Positions 26,542 through 34,859 of a DNA stretch of 64,000 nucleotides are shown here, one piece after another. Below the pieces are notes generated by a model, which saw nothing but the letters and a program-made list of their open reading frames with translations, ran no database searches and was not told the origin of the DNA. Source of the DNA: Micromonospora_J zhanjiangensis (GTDB taxonomy: Bacteria > Actinomycetota > Actinomycetes > Mycobacteriales > Micromonosporaceae); contig NZ_JBHSBN010000002.1 of NCBI RefSeq assembly GCF_042650605.1, positions 124,001 through 188,000 on the forward strand. Direction: 5' to 3'. Position 1 is the stretch's first letter, and every line of letters begins with the position of its first letter. The position numbers were made by a program, and so were the translations under genes.

Positions 26542-26666
26542 CCGACCAGGACCCGCCGACGTACAGGGTTCAGGTCGACCGCGCCGCCGCCAAGCTGCTA
26601 CGCAAGCTCGACCATCCCGTGCGCGCCCGCCTTGTCGTCAGGATTCCGGGCCCGCGGCGAGGGTGA
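26538..26666 (+). pseudogene. RelE/ParE-type toxin, truncated
   Basis: ATG at 26538 overlaps the antitoxin stop (ATGA). The first 34 residues (DPPTYRVQVDRAAAKLLRKL...) match the N-terminus of RelE-type mRNA interferases. After about 26640 the homology stops and eight unrelated codons lead to a stop at 26664-26666. The catalytic C-terminal half is missing. The break coincides with the end of the inverted SARP fragment. Confidence 0.7.
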
Positions 26667-27372
26667 CGTCGTCGCGTCGGAGGATCGCGCCCTGGAGGAG
26701 TTGGAGGCGCCGGGACGGCTCGATGCCCAGGCTCTCGCCGAAGCACTGACGGGCCTTCTGGTAGGCGTCCAGCGCCCCGGCCGGGTCGACGGCGAGGTAG
26801 AGAGTCCGCATGAGCTGTTCCCGGGGACGGTCGCGCAGCGGTTGGTCGAGGACGAGGGCGCGGACGTCCTGCAGGAGGCCGGCGGTGGCCCCGACCGCGA
26901 GACGGGCGTCGAACAGGTCCTCGGTGGCGATGACGCGTTGCTCGTCGAGGTCGGCGAACTGCTGGGCCAGCGTCCCGGTGGCGGTGACGTCCTGGCCCGC
27001 GGGGCCGCGCCAGAGCGTCAGCGCGTCGTGCAGCGTCGCGGCGGCGGCGGTGTGCTCGCCGGCCCGCAGCTGCGCCTGGCCGCGCCGGGCCAGGTCGGCG
27101 AAGACAGGTACGTCCAGTTCACCGGCCGTCAGCGGGAAGAGGTAACCACCGCTGTCGGGCAGGGTGACCAGCCGTGTGGCCAGGTGTGGGCTGCCCGCGC
27201 GCAGGGTCGCGCGCAGCCGGGCCAGGTAGGTGCGGAGGTTGGACATCGCGGACTTCGGCGGGGTGGCCCAGAGCGCCTGGGCGATCCGGCCGGTGGTGAT
27301 TCGCTGGCCCTCGCCGAGCAGGAGGACGGCCAGGACGGCCCTGATCATGGCGACGTCCAGGCCGAGGACCAC
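26638..27372 (-). pseudogene. SARP/BTAD-domain regulator fragment, 5'-truncated
   Basis: 244 residues from a GTG at 27372. The winged-helix part (MIRAVLAVLLLGEGQRITTG, then SNLRTYLARLRATL) is followed by a BTAD domain that ends normally (ESLGIEPSRRLQLL). SARP proteins activate secondary-metabolite genes. Readable homology goes up to about 27396 without a standard start, exactly where the RHS homology begins on the other strand. The N-terminal edge of the DNA-binding domain is therefore lost or altered. It may still be translated, but I treat it as a fragment. Confidence 0.6.
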
Positions 27373-27390
27373 GCCGTCGACGGTCGGGAC

Positions 27391-30300
27391 GTGGAGCGGT
27401 GGACGCTCACGCACTCGTACCCGGTTCCGCAGGACGGCACCCGGGCCGGGCTGTGGCTGAGCCGGATCGGGCACGTCGGCCTGGTCGGCGGTACGACGGC
27501 GCTGCCGGACGTGACCTTCGTCGGCAGGCCGCTGGCCAACCGGGTCGACGCGGTCGACGCCTCGCCGCCGATGAACTGGATGCGGCTGACCGACATCAAC
27601 AGCGAGACCGGCGCGATCGTCCACGTCGACTACCTGGACACCGACTGCGTCGCCGGGCAGACCACGTCGATCAAGCCGGAGAACAACAACAAACGGTGCT
27701 ACCCGGTCCGCTGGACGCCGCCGGGCTTCAGCGAGGTCACCGACTACTTCAACCGGTACGTCGTCAACGAGGTCACCGAGACCGACCGGACCGGCGGGTC
27801 GACGCGGGTGCTGCACCACTACAGCTACTGGGGCGACCCGGCCTGGCACTACACCGACGACGACGGGCTGATCTCCGACGAGGCGAAGACCTGGTCGCAG
27901 TGGCGCGGCTACGGCAAGGTCGGGGTGACGACCGGCGACCCGGGCGGCCAGACCTACACCGAGACCACCTACTACCGCGGCATGAACGGCGACCACCTGC
28001 CGAAGGGCGGCTCCCGGTCGGTGTCGGTGCCCGACTCGCAGGGCGGCTCGGTGCCGGACGAGGACGCGTACGCCGGGATGGAGCGCGAGACGCGGACCCT
28101 GCTCGGGCCCGGCGGCGCGGAGGTCTCCGGTGAGATCAGCGACGCCTGGCAGTCGGCGGCCACCGCGACCCGCAGCATCAACGGCAGCACGGTCTACGCC
28201 CGGTTCGTCAACACCGAGGGCACCCACTCGCGGGTCACGCTCGACCACGCGCCGGGCGTCCGCAAGACCTACACGAAGAACACCTTCGACGCGTACGGCA
28301 TGGTCGTCAAGCAGGACGACTACGGCGACGAGACGGTCACCGGCGACGAGCAGTGCACCCTCACCACGTACGAGCCGCGGAACACGACGGCCTGGCTGTT
28401 GACGTCGCCGCACCGGGTGCAGACCTTCGCGGTGGACTGCGGCGCGGCCGCCGGGACGGTCACCGAGGCCGACGTGATCGGCGACGCCCGCACCCTGTAC
28501 GACGGGCACGCCTACGGGGTCGCGCCGACCAAGGGCGACGTCACCGAGACCGACCAGATGGACGCGTACAACGCCGGCAGCCCGACGTACGTCCAGGTCA
28601 CTCGGACCGGGTACGACGCGCTGGGCCGGGCGAAGGACTCCTGGGACGCGCTGGACCGGCACTCGGGAACCACCTATACGCCGGCGTCGACCGGCCCGGT
28701 GACCCAGACGGTGGACACCAACCCGCTGGACTGGACCACGACCACCGTCGTCGAGCCGGCCTGGGGGCTGGCCACCAAGACGACCGACGTCAACCTGCTG
28801 ACCACCAATCTCGGCTACGACGCCCTGGGCCGGCTCACCAAGGTCTGGCTGCCCGGCCGCAATCCCGCCACGGACACCCCCGACTCCGCGTACGACTACC
28901 TCATCCGCACCGACGGCGTGAACGCGGTGACGACCAGCCACCTGAACCCCAAGGGTGGCGTCACGAAGTCGTACACCCTGTATGACGGACTGCTGCGGAC
29001 CCGGCAGACCCAGACGGCCTCGCCGGCCGGCGGTCGGATCCTCACCGACACCTTCTACGACGCGGCCGGCCGGCAGGTGCTGGACTACGGCGCCTACTAC
29101 GACCGGACCGGCGCCCCCGGCACCGACCTGGTCCGGCCCCTCGCGCAGCAGGACGTGCCGAACCAGACCGCCGTCCGGTACGACGGCGCCGGCCGCCCGG
29201 TCGCCTCGATCTTCCAGCCGAAGGGCACCGAACGCTGGCGGACCAGCACGATCTACGGCGGCGACCACACCGACGTCGAACCGCCCAACGGCGCGACCGC
29301 CAGCTCCACCTGGACCGACGCCCGGGGCCGCAAGACCCAACTGCGGCAGTACCCGACCCGGTCGGCCACCGGCACCGACTACGACCACACCGACTACGCC
29401 TACAACCGCAAGGGCCTGCTCGACTCGGTCACCACCCCCGACGGCAGCAGGTGGACCTACGGCTACGACCTGCGTGGCCGGCAGACCAGCAGCACCGACC
29501 CGGACGCCGGCACGACGACCAAGCGGTACGACAAGGCCAGCCGGCTGACCAACAGCTCCGACGGCAACGGGCAGTGGCTCACCTACACCTACGACGCGTT
29601 GGACCGTAAGACCGCCCTCTACAAGGGCACCTCGCCGACCTCCACCGGCCAGCTCGCCCAGTGGGACTACGACCAGGCGACCTTCACCGACGGCGTGACG
29701 CAGGTGAAGGGCCAGCTCTTCCAGTCCAGCCGGATCGACTCGAACCGCCGCTACGTCAAGGCGGTGAAGCAGTACGACAAGCGCTACCAGCCGCTGTTCA
29801 CCAGCGTCACCATCCCCAACGCGGAGACCGGGCTCGGCGGCAGCTACACCTACGAGACGGGCTACAACCCCGACGGCAGCATCAGCGGGCAGAGCTACCC
29901 CAAGACCGGTGACCTGCTGTCGGAGAGCGTGCTGTACGGCTACACCGACACCGACCAGCCGCTCAACCTGATGGACCTGTACGGCACCGAGGCGGAAACC
30001 AGCATCGTCACGGACAGCCAGTACGACGCGCTGGCGCACGCCACCCAGTACACGCTCTACACCGGCTGGTTCAGCAGCTTGGGCTCGCGGGCGTACCTGT
30101 CCTACGAGACCGACCAGAGCACCGGCCGGCTCAACGAGATCAGCGTGCACCGCGACGGCGTCGCCCCGAACACCGTCACCGACGCGCACTACACGTACGA
30201 CGACGCCGGCAACGTCACCAAGATCGCCGACACCCCGACCAACGGCGGCTACACCGACATCCAGTGCTTCACCTACGACCGCTACCAGCGGCTCACCGAA

Positions 30301-32166
30301 GCCTGGACGCCGCAGGCCGACGACTGCGACAGCGCGCCGACGGCGGCCGGGCTCGGCGGCCCGGCACCGTACTGGCAGAGCTACAGCTTGACCCTCGGCG
30401 GCGCGCGCAAGCAGCTCGTCGACCACGCCACCACCAAGGGCGACGTCAGCACCGACTACCAGTTCACCGACAGCACCCCCGCCGACCCGACCACCGGCCA
30501 ACCGCACGCGCTGCGCGGCACCACCACGACCGACAACAGCGGTACGCGCACCGCCGCCTACACGTACGACAAGGCCGGCAACACCAAGACCCGGCCCGGC
30601 CCGAACGGCAACCAGACCCTGGTCTGGGACGCCGAGGGCCACCTGCAGAGCGTCACCGACACCACGGGCAGCGTCAGCTACCTGTACGACGCCGACGGCA
30701 ACCGCCTGATCAGCCGGGACACCACCGGCCGGACGCTCTTCCTGCCGAACCAGGAACTGCGCTACACCAACGCCACCGCCACCTCGGCCTGCACCCGCTA
30801 CTACCCGTTCGGCGGCGGCACGGTCGCGCAGCGTACGTCGAAGGGGTTGGCCTGGCTGGCCAGCGACCACCAGGGCACCCAGGACGTCACCCTCGACGAG
30901 AAGACGCAGGCGGAGACCATCCGCCGGCAGACCCCGTTCGGCACGCCGCGCGGCACCCCGGCGCCGTGGGTCAACACCAAAGGCTTCGTCGGCGGCACCA
31001 TCGACCCGACCGGCCTGACGCACGTCGGCGCCCGGGAGTACGACGCTCCGCTGGGCCGCTTCATCTCGGTCGATCCCGTGCTGGACACCGGTGACCCGCA
31101 GTCCATGGAGGGCTACGCGTACGGGGACAACAGTCCGGTCGTGAAGTCGGACCCGTCCGGCACGATGATCATCAACGACGGGGGAGGAATACAGACCCAG
31201 GCGCCGGCGCCCGAAAAGCCCAAGGAAGAAAACACGGGCGGGGGAGGCGGCCACGAGAAAAAGGGCGGCGGAAAGTGCCGCGGTTGGCTCTGCAGGGCGG
31301 CCAACTGGGTCGATGACCACAAGGCGGCGATCGCGGGCGCGGCCGTGGGCATCGTCGTCGGCATCGGTTGCGGCGCGGCGATCGGAGTAACCGGTGTGGG
31401 CGCGGTCGCCTGCGGCGCTCTCGCCGGCGCGGCCGCGAGCATGGTCCAGTACGCGATCGAGACAAAGGTCGAACACAAGGGCAACTTCAGTCTCGGCGGG
31501 ATGCTCGTACAGGGTGCGGTCGGTGCCGTGGTCGGCGGGGTGATGGGCGGCTTGGGCTCGATCGTCGGGCAGGGCGTCAAGGCCGGAGTGTCATCGCTGT
31601 TGTCGGGGGCGGGCGCCAAAGCGGCGGCTGCGGCAGGCAAGGCCGCGCTGAAGAAGGAAGCCGCAGCCATCGGCAACGGCCTCACCCGCGGCGCGTTCCG
31701 GAAATCCGCCGGCCAGGCCGCCGAGGGAGCCGCCGGCAAGGCGGTGGGCTGCCGTAAATGCGATGGAGACTTGGTTGCGGCTGTTGGAGATGAATACTCG
31801 CGTATTACTACGCCGGGATCAGCTGGTTATCTTTCAATCAATCAGCGCGGGCCGGTTCTGACCGGGGTTAAGGATCGGATAACCGGAAGCATAGTTACTT
31901 CGCTTAATCACGGAACCTCGATTGAAAATCTCCATCCAAGTTTGGCGGCGAGGCTGAGCGGTTCGGGTCTGGACAGCCTTTACCCAGGGCGTTCTGGCGT
32001 GCATGGAGAGGTTCACGGCCTCAATGAGTTGCTATGGCGACGTGAAGCGGCTGGGATGAGTACGGCTATCGACGACAGCTTCGGCTTCTACAGTGTTAGA
32101 CTGCGCGGTGCGCAGCAGGGCTCACAGATCCCTGCATGTGCCGTCTGTACTATGCTAACTTCCTGA
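27391..32166 (+). CDS. RHS-repeat polymorphic toxin with YwqJ-like deaminase tip, 5'-truncated
   Basis: About 1,590 residues. Homology begins abruptly at WTLTHSYPVPQDGTRAGLWL, which in complete actinobacterial RHS proteins lies well inside the chain, so signal peptide and N-terminal part are missing. Many YD repeats follow (YDALGRLTKVWLPGR, YTYDDAGNVTKIAD, YLYDADGNRL). Then comes the hyperconserved core end GRFISVDPVLDTGD with AYGDNSPVVKSDPSG. A glycine/alanine-rich hydrophobic linker leads to a tip from about 31750. The tip has deaminase-like signatures: His at 32002-32004 and Glu at 32008-32010 in HGEVHGLNELLW, and CAVC at 32137-32148. Only five residues follow CAVC, fewer than usual. Base composition drops sharply at the tip. 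A GTG at 27391 could start translation but has no ribosome-binding site. Confidence 0.8.
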   Translation: MERWTLTHSYPVPQDGTRAGLWLSRIGHVGLVGGTTALPDVTFVGRPLANRVDAVDASPPMNWMRLTDINSETGAIVHVDYLDTDCVAGQTTSIKPENNNKRCYPVRWTPPGFSEVTDYFNRYVVNEVTETDRTGGSTRVLHHYSYWGDPAWHYTDDDGLISDEAKTWSQWRGYGKVGVTTGDPGGQTYTETTYYRGMNGDHLPKGGSRSVSVPDSQGGSVPDEDAYAGMERETRTLLGPGGAEVSGEISDAWQSAATATRSINGSTVYARFVNTEGTHSRVTLDHAPGVRKTYTKNTFDAYGMVVKQDDYGDETVTGDEQCTLTTYEPRNTTAWLLTSPHRVQTFAVDCGAAAGTVTEADVIGDARTLYDGHAYGVAPTKGDVTETDQMDAYNAGSPTYVQVTRTGYDALGRAKDSWDALDRHSGTTYTPASTGPVTQTVDTNPLDWTTTTVVEPAWGLATKTTDVNLLTTNLGYDALGRLTKVWLPGRNPATDTPDSAYDYLIRTDGVNAVTTSHLNPKGGVTKSYTLYDGLLRTRQTQTASPAGGRILTDTFYDAAGRQVLDYGAYYDRTGAPGTDLVRPLAQQDVPNQTAVRYDGAGRPVASIFQPKGTERWRTSTIYGGDHTDVEPPNGATASSTWTDARGRKTQLRQYPTRSATGTDYDHTDYAYNRKGLLDSVTTPDGSRWTYGYDLRGRQTSSTDPDAGTTTKRYDKASRLTNSSDGNGQWLTYTYDALDRKTALYKGTSPTSTGQLAQWDYDQATFTDGVTQVKGQLFQSSRIDSNRRYVKAVKQYDKRYQPLFTSVTIPNAETGLGGSYTYETGYNPDGSISGQSYPKTGDLLSESVLYGYTDTDQPLNLMDLYGTEAETSIVTDSQYDALAHATQYTLYTGWFSSLGSRAYLSYETDQSTGRLNEISVHRDGVAPNTVTDAHYTYDDAGNVTKIADTPTNGGYTDIQCFTYDRYQRLTEAWTPQADDCDSAPTAAGLGGPAPYWQSYSLTLGGARKQLVDHATTKGDVSTDYQFTDSTPADPTTGQPHALRGTTTTDNSGTRTAAYTYDKAGNTKTRPGPNGNQTLVWDAEGHLQSVTDTTGSVSYLYDADGNRLISRDTTGRTLFLPNQELRYTNATATSACTRYYPFGGGTVAQRTSKGLAWLASDHQGTQDVTLDEKTQAETIRRQTPFGTPRGTPAPWVNTKGFVGGTIDPTGLTHVGAREYDAPLGRFISVDPVLDTGDPQSMEGYAYGDNSPVVKSDPSGTMIINDGGGIQTQAPAPEKPKEENTGGGGGHEKKGGGKCRGWLCRAANWVDDHKAAIAGAAVGIVVGIGCGAAIGVTGVGAVACGALAGAAASMVQYAIETKVEHKGNFSLGGMLVQGAVGAVVGGVMGGLGSIVGQGVKAGVSSLLSGAGAKAAAAAGKAALKKEAAAIGNGLTRGAFRKSAGQAAEGAAGKAVGCRKCDGDLVAAVGDEYSRITTPGSAGYLSINQRGPVLTGVKDRITGSIVTSLNHGTSIENLHPSLAARLSGSGLDSLYPGRSGVHGEVHGLNELLWRREAAGMSTAIDDSFGFYSVRLRGAQQGSQIPACAVCTMLTS

Positions 32167-32181
32167 TGAGGCGTATTTGTG

Positions 32182-32598
32182 ATGAGTCGCGACGAAGCGG
32201 CACCCCCCTCCATTCCAGATGAGTTGTTGGATTACGACGAGGATTTGGTCTATACGTACAAAGGGGAAAGGTTCACGGGTACCGGCTACTCGGATGTGTC
32301 TGGTCATGGCCGCTCTGAGATATCGTATGTCGATGGTATGCAACACGGGGTTGCCCGCGACTGGTATCCGTCAGGGGTTCTGAAATATGAGGCGAGTTAT
32401 AGGAAAAATGCTCGTCACGGAGCTAGTCGAGAGTACCGTGAAGATGGATCTTTGTCGGTGGAAACGATATACGAGCACGGGATATTGGTAAGCTCGACCA
32501 GCTATGATGAAAGTGGTGTTGTTGTTGATTTCCATGCGATAGAAGAATGTGATCCAAATTTCGGTTATCTTCAGCAACTCCGGAAGCGATTTGGCTAG
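32182..32598 (+). CDS. YwqK-family antitoxin/immunity protein (MORN-like repeats)
   Basis: 138 residues with MORN-like repeats, for example GVARDWYPSGVLKYEASYRK and GASREYREDGSLSVETIYEH. This is the pattern of YwqK proteins, the known partners of YwqJ deaminase toxins. It starts 15 bases after the RHS stop at an ATG (32182), with an alternative GTG one codon earlier. Its base composition is near half G+C (exactly half in 32401-32460), like the toxin tip. It should neutralise the deaminase in the producing cell. Confidence 0.8.
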   Translation: MSRDEAAPPSIPDELLDYDEDLVYTYKGERFTGTGYSDVSGHGRSEISYVDGMQHGVARDWYPSGVLKYEASYRKNARHGASREYREDGSLSVETIYEHGILVSSTSYDESGVVVDFHAIEECDPNFGYLQQLRKRFG

Positions 32599-33307
32599 CC
32601 TGGCGGTACGGGGCCGTTTTGGTCAGAGTCAGGAATTTCCTCGGACTGAAGTTGAGGCCGAAGAGCTTCAGCGTCGGCTGCGGGGCGAGGTGGATCTTTC
32701 AAGTCGACTCACAAGCCGGCCCAGATCTGTAGTAGGCCTTGATGTGTCATATGACACCGGGACTAATGGGATATGTGCGGCAGCTGTTGTGATTGAGCTG
32801 AAATCGTTAGAGGTGGTAGAGACGGTTCATGTGTTTGGTGAAGCCGCCTTTCCGTATATTCCCGGTCTGCTCGCTTTTCGTGAGGTGCCAATCTTACTGG
32901 AAGTGCTCCAGCAGCTTACAAGCGACCCTGAGGTGCTTATCTGTGACGGTTATGGCATTGCTCACCCGAGGCGCTTCGGCCTTGCTTGTCATGTCGGCGT
33001 ATTGACTGGGTTGCCATCCTTTGGGGTGGCCAAAAATCCCTATGTCGCCAAATTTGAGAACCTTGATGCCCGTCGAGGTGCTTGGTCGCCTCTATATGAG
33101 GACGGGGAGTTGCTCGGCCGGGCGTTGCGAACCAAAGAGAGAGTAAAGCCAGTTTTTGTTTCTGTTGGTCATAAAATAGGACTTGATGAAGCATGCAATA
33201 TTACGTTGAGGTTGTGTCCTCGTTATCGGATCCCTGAACCAATTCGTCAGGCAGACATTATATCGAGGCGTGCATTGCGCGAGTCGACTCGATCAGAAGG
33301 GTTATGA
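32549..33307 (+). CDS. nfi: Endonuclease V
   Basis: Cuts DNA (and in some species RNA) next to deaminated bases, chiefly hypoxanthine. From the GTG at 32549 it has 252 residues. A TTG at 32591, with GGAAG before it, gives 238 and fits the family length better. Asp65, Tyr103, Glu112, Asp133, His139 and Lys162 reproduce the residues and, within one position, the spacing of the well-studied Thermotoga enzyme (GLDVSYD, YIPGLLAFREVP, CDGYGIAHPRRFGLACH, SFGVAK). It overlaps the immunity gene by 8 to 50 bases and has the same low G+C. This suggests translational coupling and a common origin with the toxin cassette. It ends convergently, overlapping the Nudix gene by six bases. Confidence 0.92.
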   Translation: MIQISVIFSNSGSDLASLAVRGRFGQSQEFPRTEVEAEELQRRLRGEVDLSSRLTSRPRSVVGLDVSYDTGTNGICAAAVVIELKSLEVVETVHVFGEAAFPYIPGLLAFREVPILLEVLQQLTSDPEVLICDGYGIAHPRRFGLACHVGVLTGLPSFGVAKNPYVAKFENLDARRGAWSPLYEDGELLGRALRTKERVKPVFVSVGHKIGLDEACNITLRLCPRYRIPEPIRQADIISRRALRESTRSEGL

Positions 33308-33739
33308 CGACCGACTGGTCAATTGTGTTCCGTCATGATGGCGGACGGTGGGCACCAAGCCGCTGTTCATGGCGTCGAGGACCCGGACGGCGAACGTCTC
33401 GTTCATCTCCGCGGCCACCCGCTCCTTCGTCCACCAGTCGACCGCAGCGGACTCCTCAGTGGGTTGCGGAACGCCATGGACGAGGCGTGCGCGGAAGACC
33501 AGTGCGACGACGCCAAGTTTCATGTTCTTGTATATGCCGGTCAGGCGTTCGGGCTCGACTGAAATGCCGGTCTCTTCGGCGACCTCACGGCGGACGCCGT
33601 CTTCGATCTTCTCCTCCAACTCCAACACGCCGCCGGGGATCTGCCACGCGCCGTTGTCTCGTCGTTGGATGACGAGGACCCGGCTATCTTCGTCGATCAC
33701 GACGGCGGCGACGCTCACCGAGTGGCATGATGTGGGCAT
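33302..33739 (-). CDS. Nudix hydrolase
   Basis: 145 residues with a complete Nudix box (GGVLELEEKIEDGVRREVAEE, then TGI) around residues 36-58. The N-terminus SVAAVVIDEDSRVLVIQRRD is typical of small Nudix hydrolases. The substrate is unknown. The ATG overlaps the stop of the PP2C gene (TAATG), so the two are translationally coupled. Normal high G+C returns here, marking the right end of the low-G+C cassette. Confidence 0.92.
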   Translation of the reverse strand: MPTSCHSVSVAAVVIDEDSRVLVIQRRDNGAWQIPGGVLELEEKIEDGVRREVAEETGISVEPERLTGIYKNMKLGVVALVFRARLVHGVPQPTEESAAVDWWTKERVAAEMNETFAVRVLDAMNSGLVPTVRHHDGTQLTSRSS

Positions 33740-34551
33740 TAGCCACTCCCAAAGGTGCAGAGGACGGCGGTTGCGTCATCGTGGCGTTTGTAGCGGGGTT
33801 GCTTCGCGGTGTCCTCTGCTTCGCGTACCCGGCGGATCAGCTCGGTCGGGCCGTCTTCGGTCAGGATATCGAGCAAGTCTTGCCATCCCATGAGCCCGAA
33901 ATCGTCAACCGCGCGTGATGCGCCATCGGTGAGCAGCGCCGCCCGTCGGACTCTCGTAGCCCCGTGCAGGTCCAGTACGCCGGTGACCGCCTGCCGAGCG
34001 GCCTCCGGATTGGCCGCCGCGATCCAGTAGCCGTCCGGCTGGTTCGTGAGTGCATACTTGCCCGGAACGGGAGTGCCCGCGGGCACCTCGGAGCCGCCTT
34101 TGGCCAACGCTTCCCGACGCAGCCGGGCAACAGCATCGCCGAAGCGCTGGTCGGTCAGCGCGCTCACCCCATCAGCCCCGTCGATGACGAGGGTGCAGTC
34201 GGCGAGGATCAGGTACTCAGCATGCCGGTCATCGGCTCGAAGCAGGCAGACTGTGGCCGCCGGAGTCGCGGGATTGCCGAGATCGCAAGATCCATCATGG
34301 TCGCGGCGCACTCGTTCGATCGCCTCCGCCAACATGACGGACAGGCTCGCGGCTGGTTGCGCCTCGGCGACCTGAGCGAGCCGAGCCGTGAGGCGCTGGA
34401 CGTACCAGGCGGGGCCGTGAATGCAGCCGGTGTCGATGCCGACGGGCGCGGTCACGCCGTCGAAAACGCCGACAAGCGACCCGAGGTGGATCGCGGCATC
34501 CTCGTTCACCGCCTGGCCGGGTGCGGGCTCCGAAGCGATCCGGACCCGCAT
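33739..34551 (-). CDS. PP2C-type protein phosphatase
   Basis: 270 residues. Metal-binding motifs of PPM/PP2C phosphatases are visible: NEDAA near residue 17, VFDGV near 30, LLTDGAS near 207 and a closing KRHDDATAVLC. It has no membrane segment or sensor domain. ATG at 34551, alternative GTG one codon earlier. It overlaps the Nudix gene, so the pair forms a unit. Its target is unknown; nearby HTH regulators are candidates only by position. Confidence 0.85.
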   Translation of the reverse strand: MRVRIASEPAPGQAVNEDAAIHLGSLVGVFDGVTAPVGIDTGCIHGPAWYVQRLTARLAQVAEAQPAASLSVMLAEAIERVRRDHDGSCDLGNPATPAATVCLLRADDRHAEYLILADCTLVIDGADGVSALTDQRFGDAVARLRREALAKGGSEVPAGTPVPGKYALTNQPDGYWIAAANPEAARQAVTGVLDLHGATRVRRAALLTDGASRAVDDFGLMGWQDLLDILTEDGPTELIRRVREAEDTAKQPRYKRHDDATAVLCTFGSG

Positions 34552-34618
34552 CACTGCCGATCCTTCTTACCGCCCTGGCCCAGCTGCGCCAGACCTTGAC
34601 GTCTCCGCGCGAGCGACG

Positions 34619-34819
34619 TCAGGCGGTCAAGCGGTTGGCTTTGACGGCGGCGAGGAAGGTCGACCATGGCTCCAGTTTGAAGACCAGAGCGCCGGCCTCG
34701 ATGTTCTTCGAGTCGCGTACGCCGATCGTGTCGTTCAAGGTGGCGACCTCGACGCAATTGCCGCCGTTTCCGCCGCTGCGGGTGCTCTTGCGCCAGTTGG
34801 CGTTGCTCAGCTCAGGCAT
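34619..34819 (-). CDS. DUF397 domain protein
   Basis: 66 residues: NWRKSTRSGGNGGNCVEVA then GVRDSKNIEAGALVF and C-terminal VKANRL. DUF397 proteins usually sit beside a DUF5753 HTH regulator. Here the next upstream gene is a different, TPR-type regulator, so this is an orphan member. The 67 bases between it and the PP2C gene hold nothing recognisable. Confidence 0.9.
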   Translation of the reverse strand: MPELSNANWRKSTRSGGNGGNCVEVATLNDTIGVRDSKNIEAGALVFKLEPWSTFLAAVKANRLTA

Positions 34820-34859
34820 GGCTGACCTTCCAGATCAGGGACTCGCCGTACTCGTACGG

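Noticed and set aside
26638..31476. Long leftward open frame antisense to the RHS gene
   Set aside because: Only its last part (the SARP fragment) resembles a known protein; the rest is a shadow of the RHS repeats.
26632..32166. One 1,844-codon open frame from a TTG
   Set aside because: The first 250 codons are the antisense of the SARP fragment; real RHS similarity begins only at about 27391.
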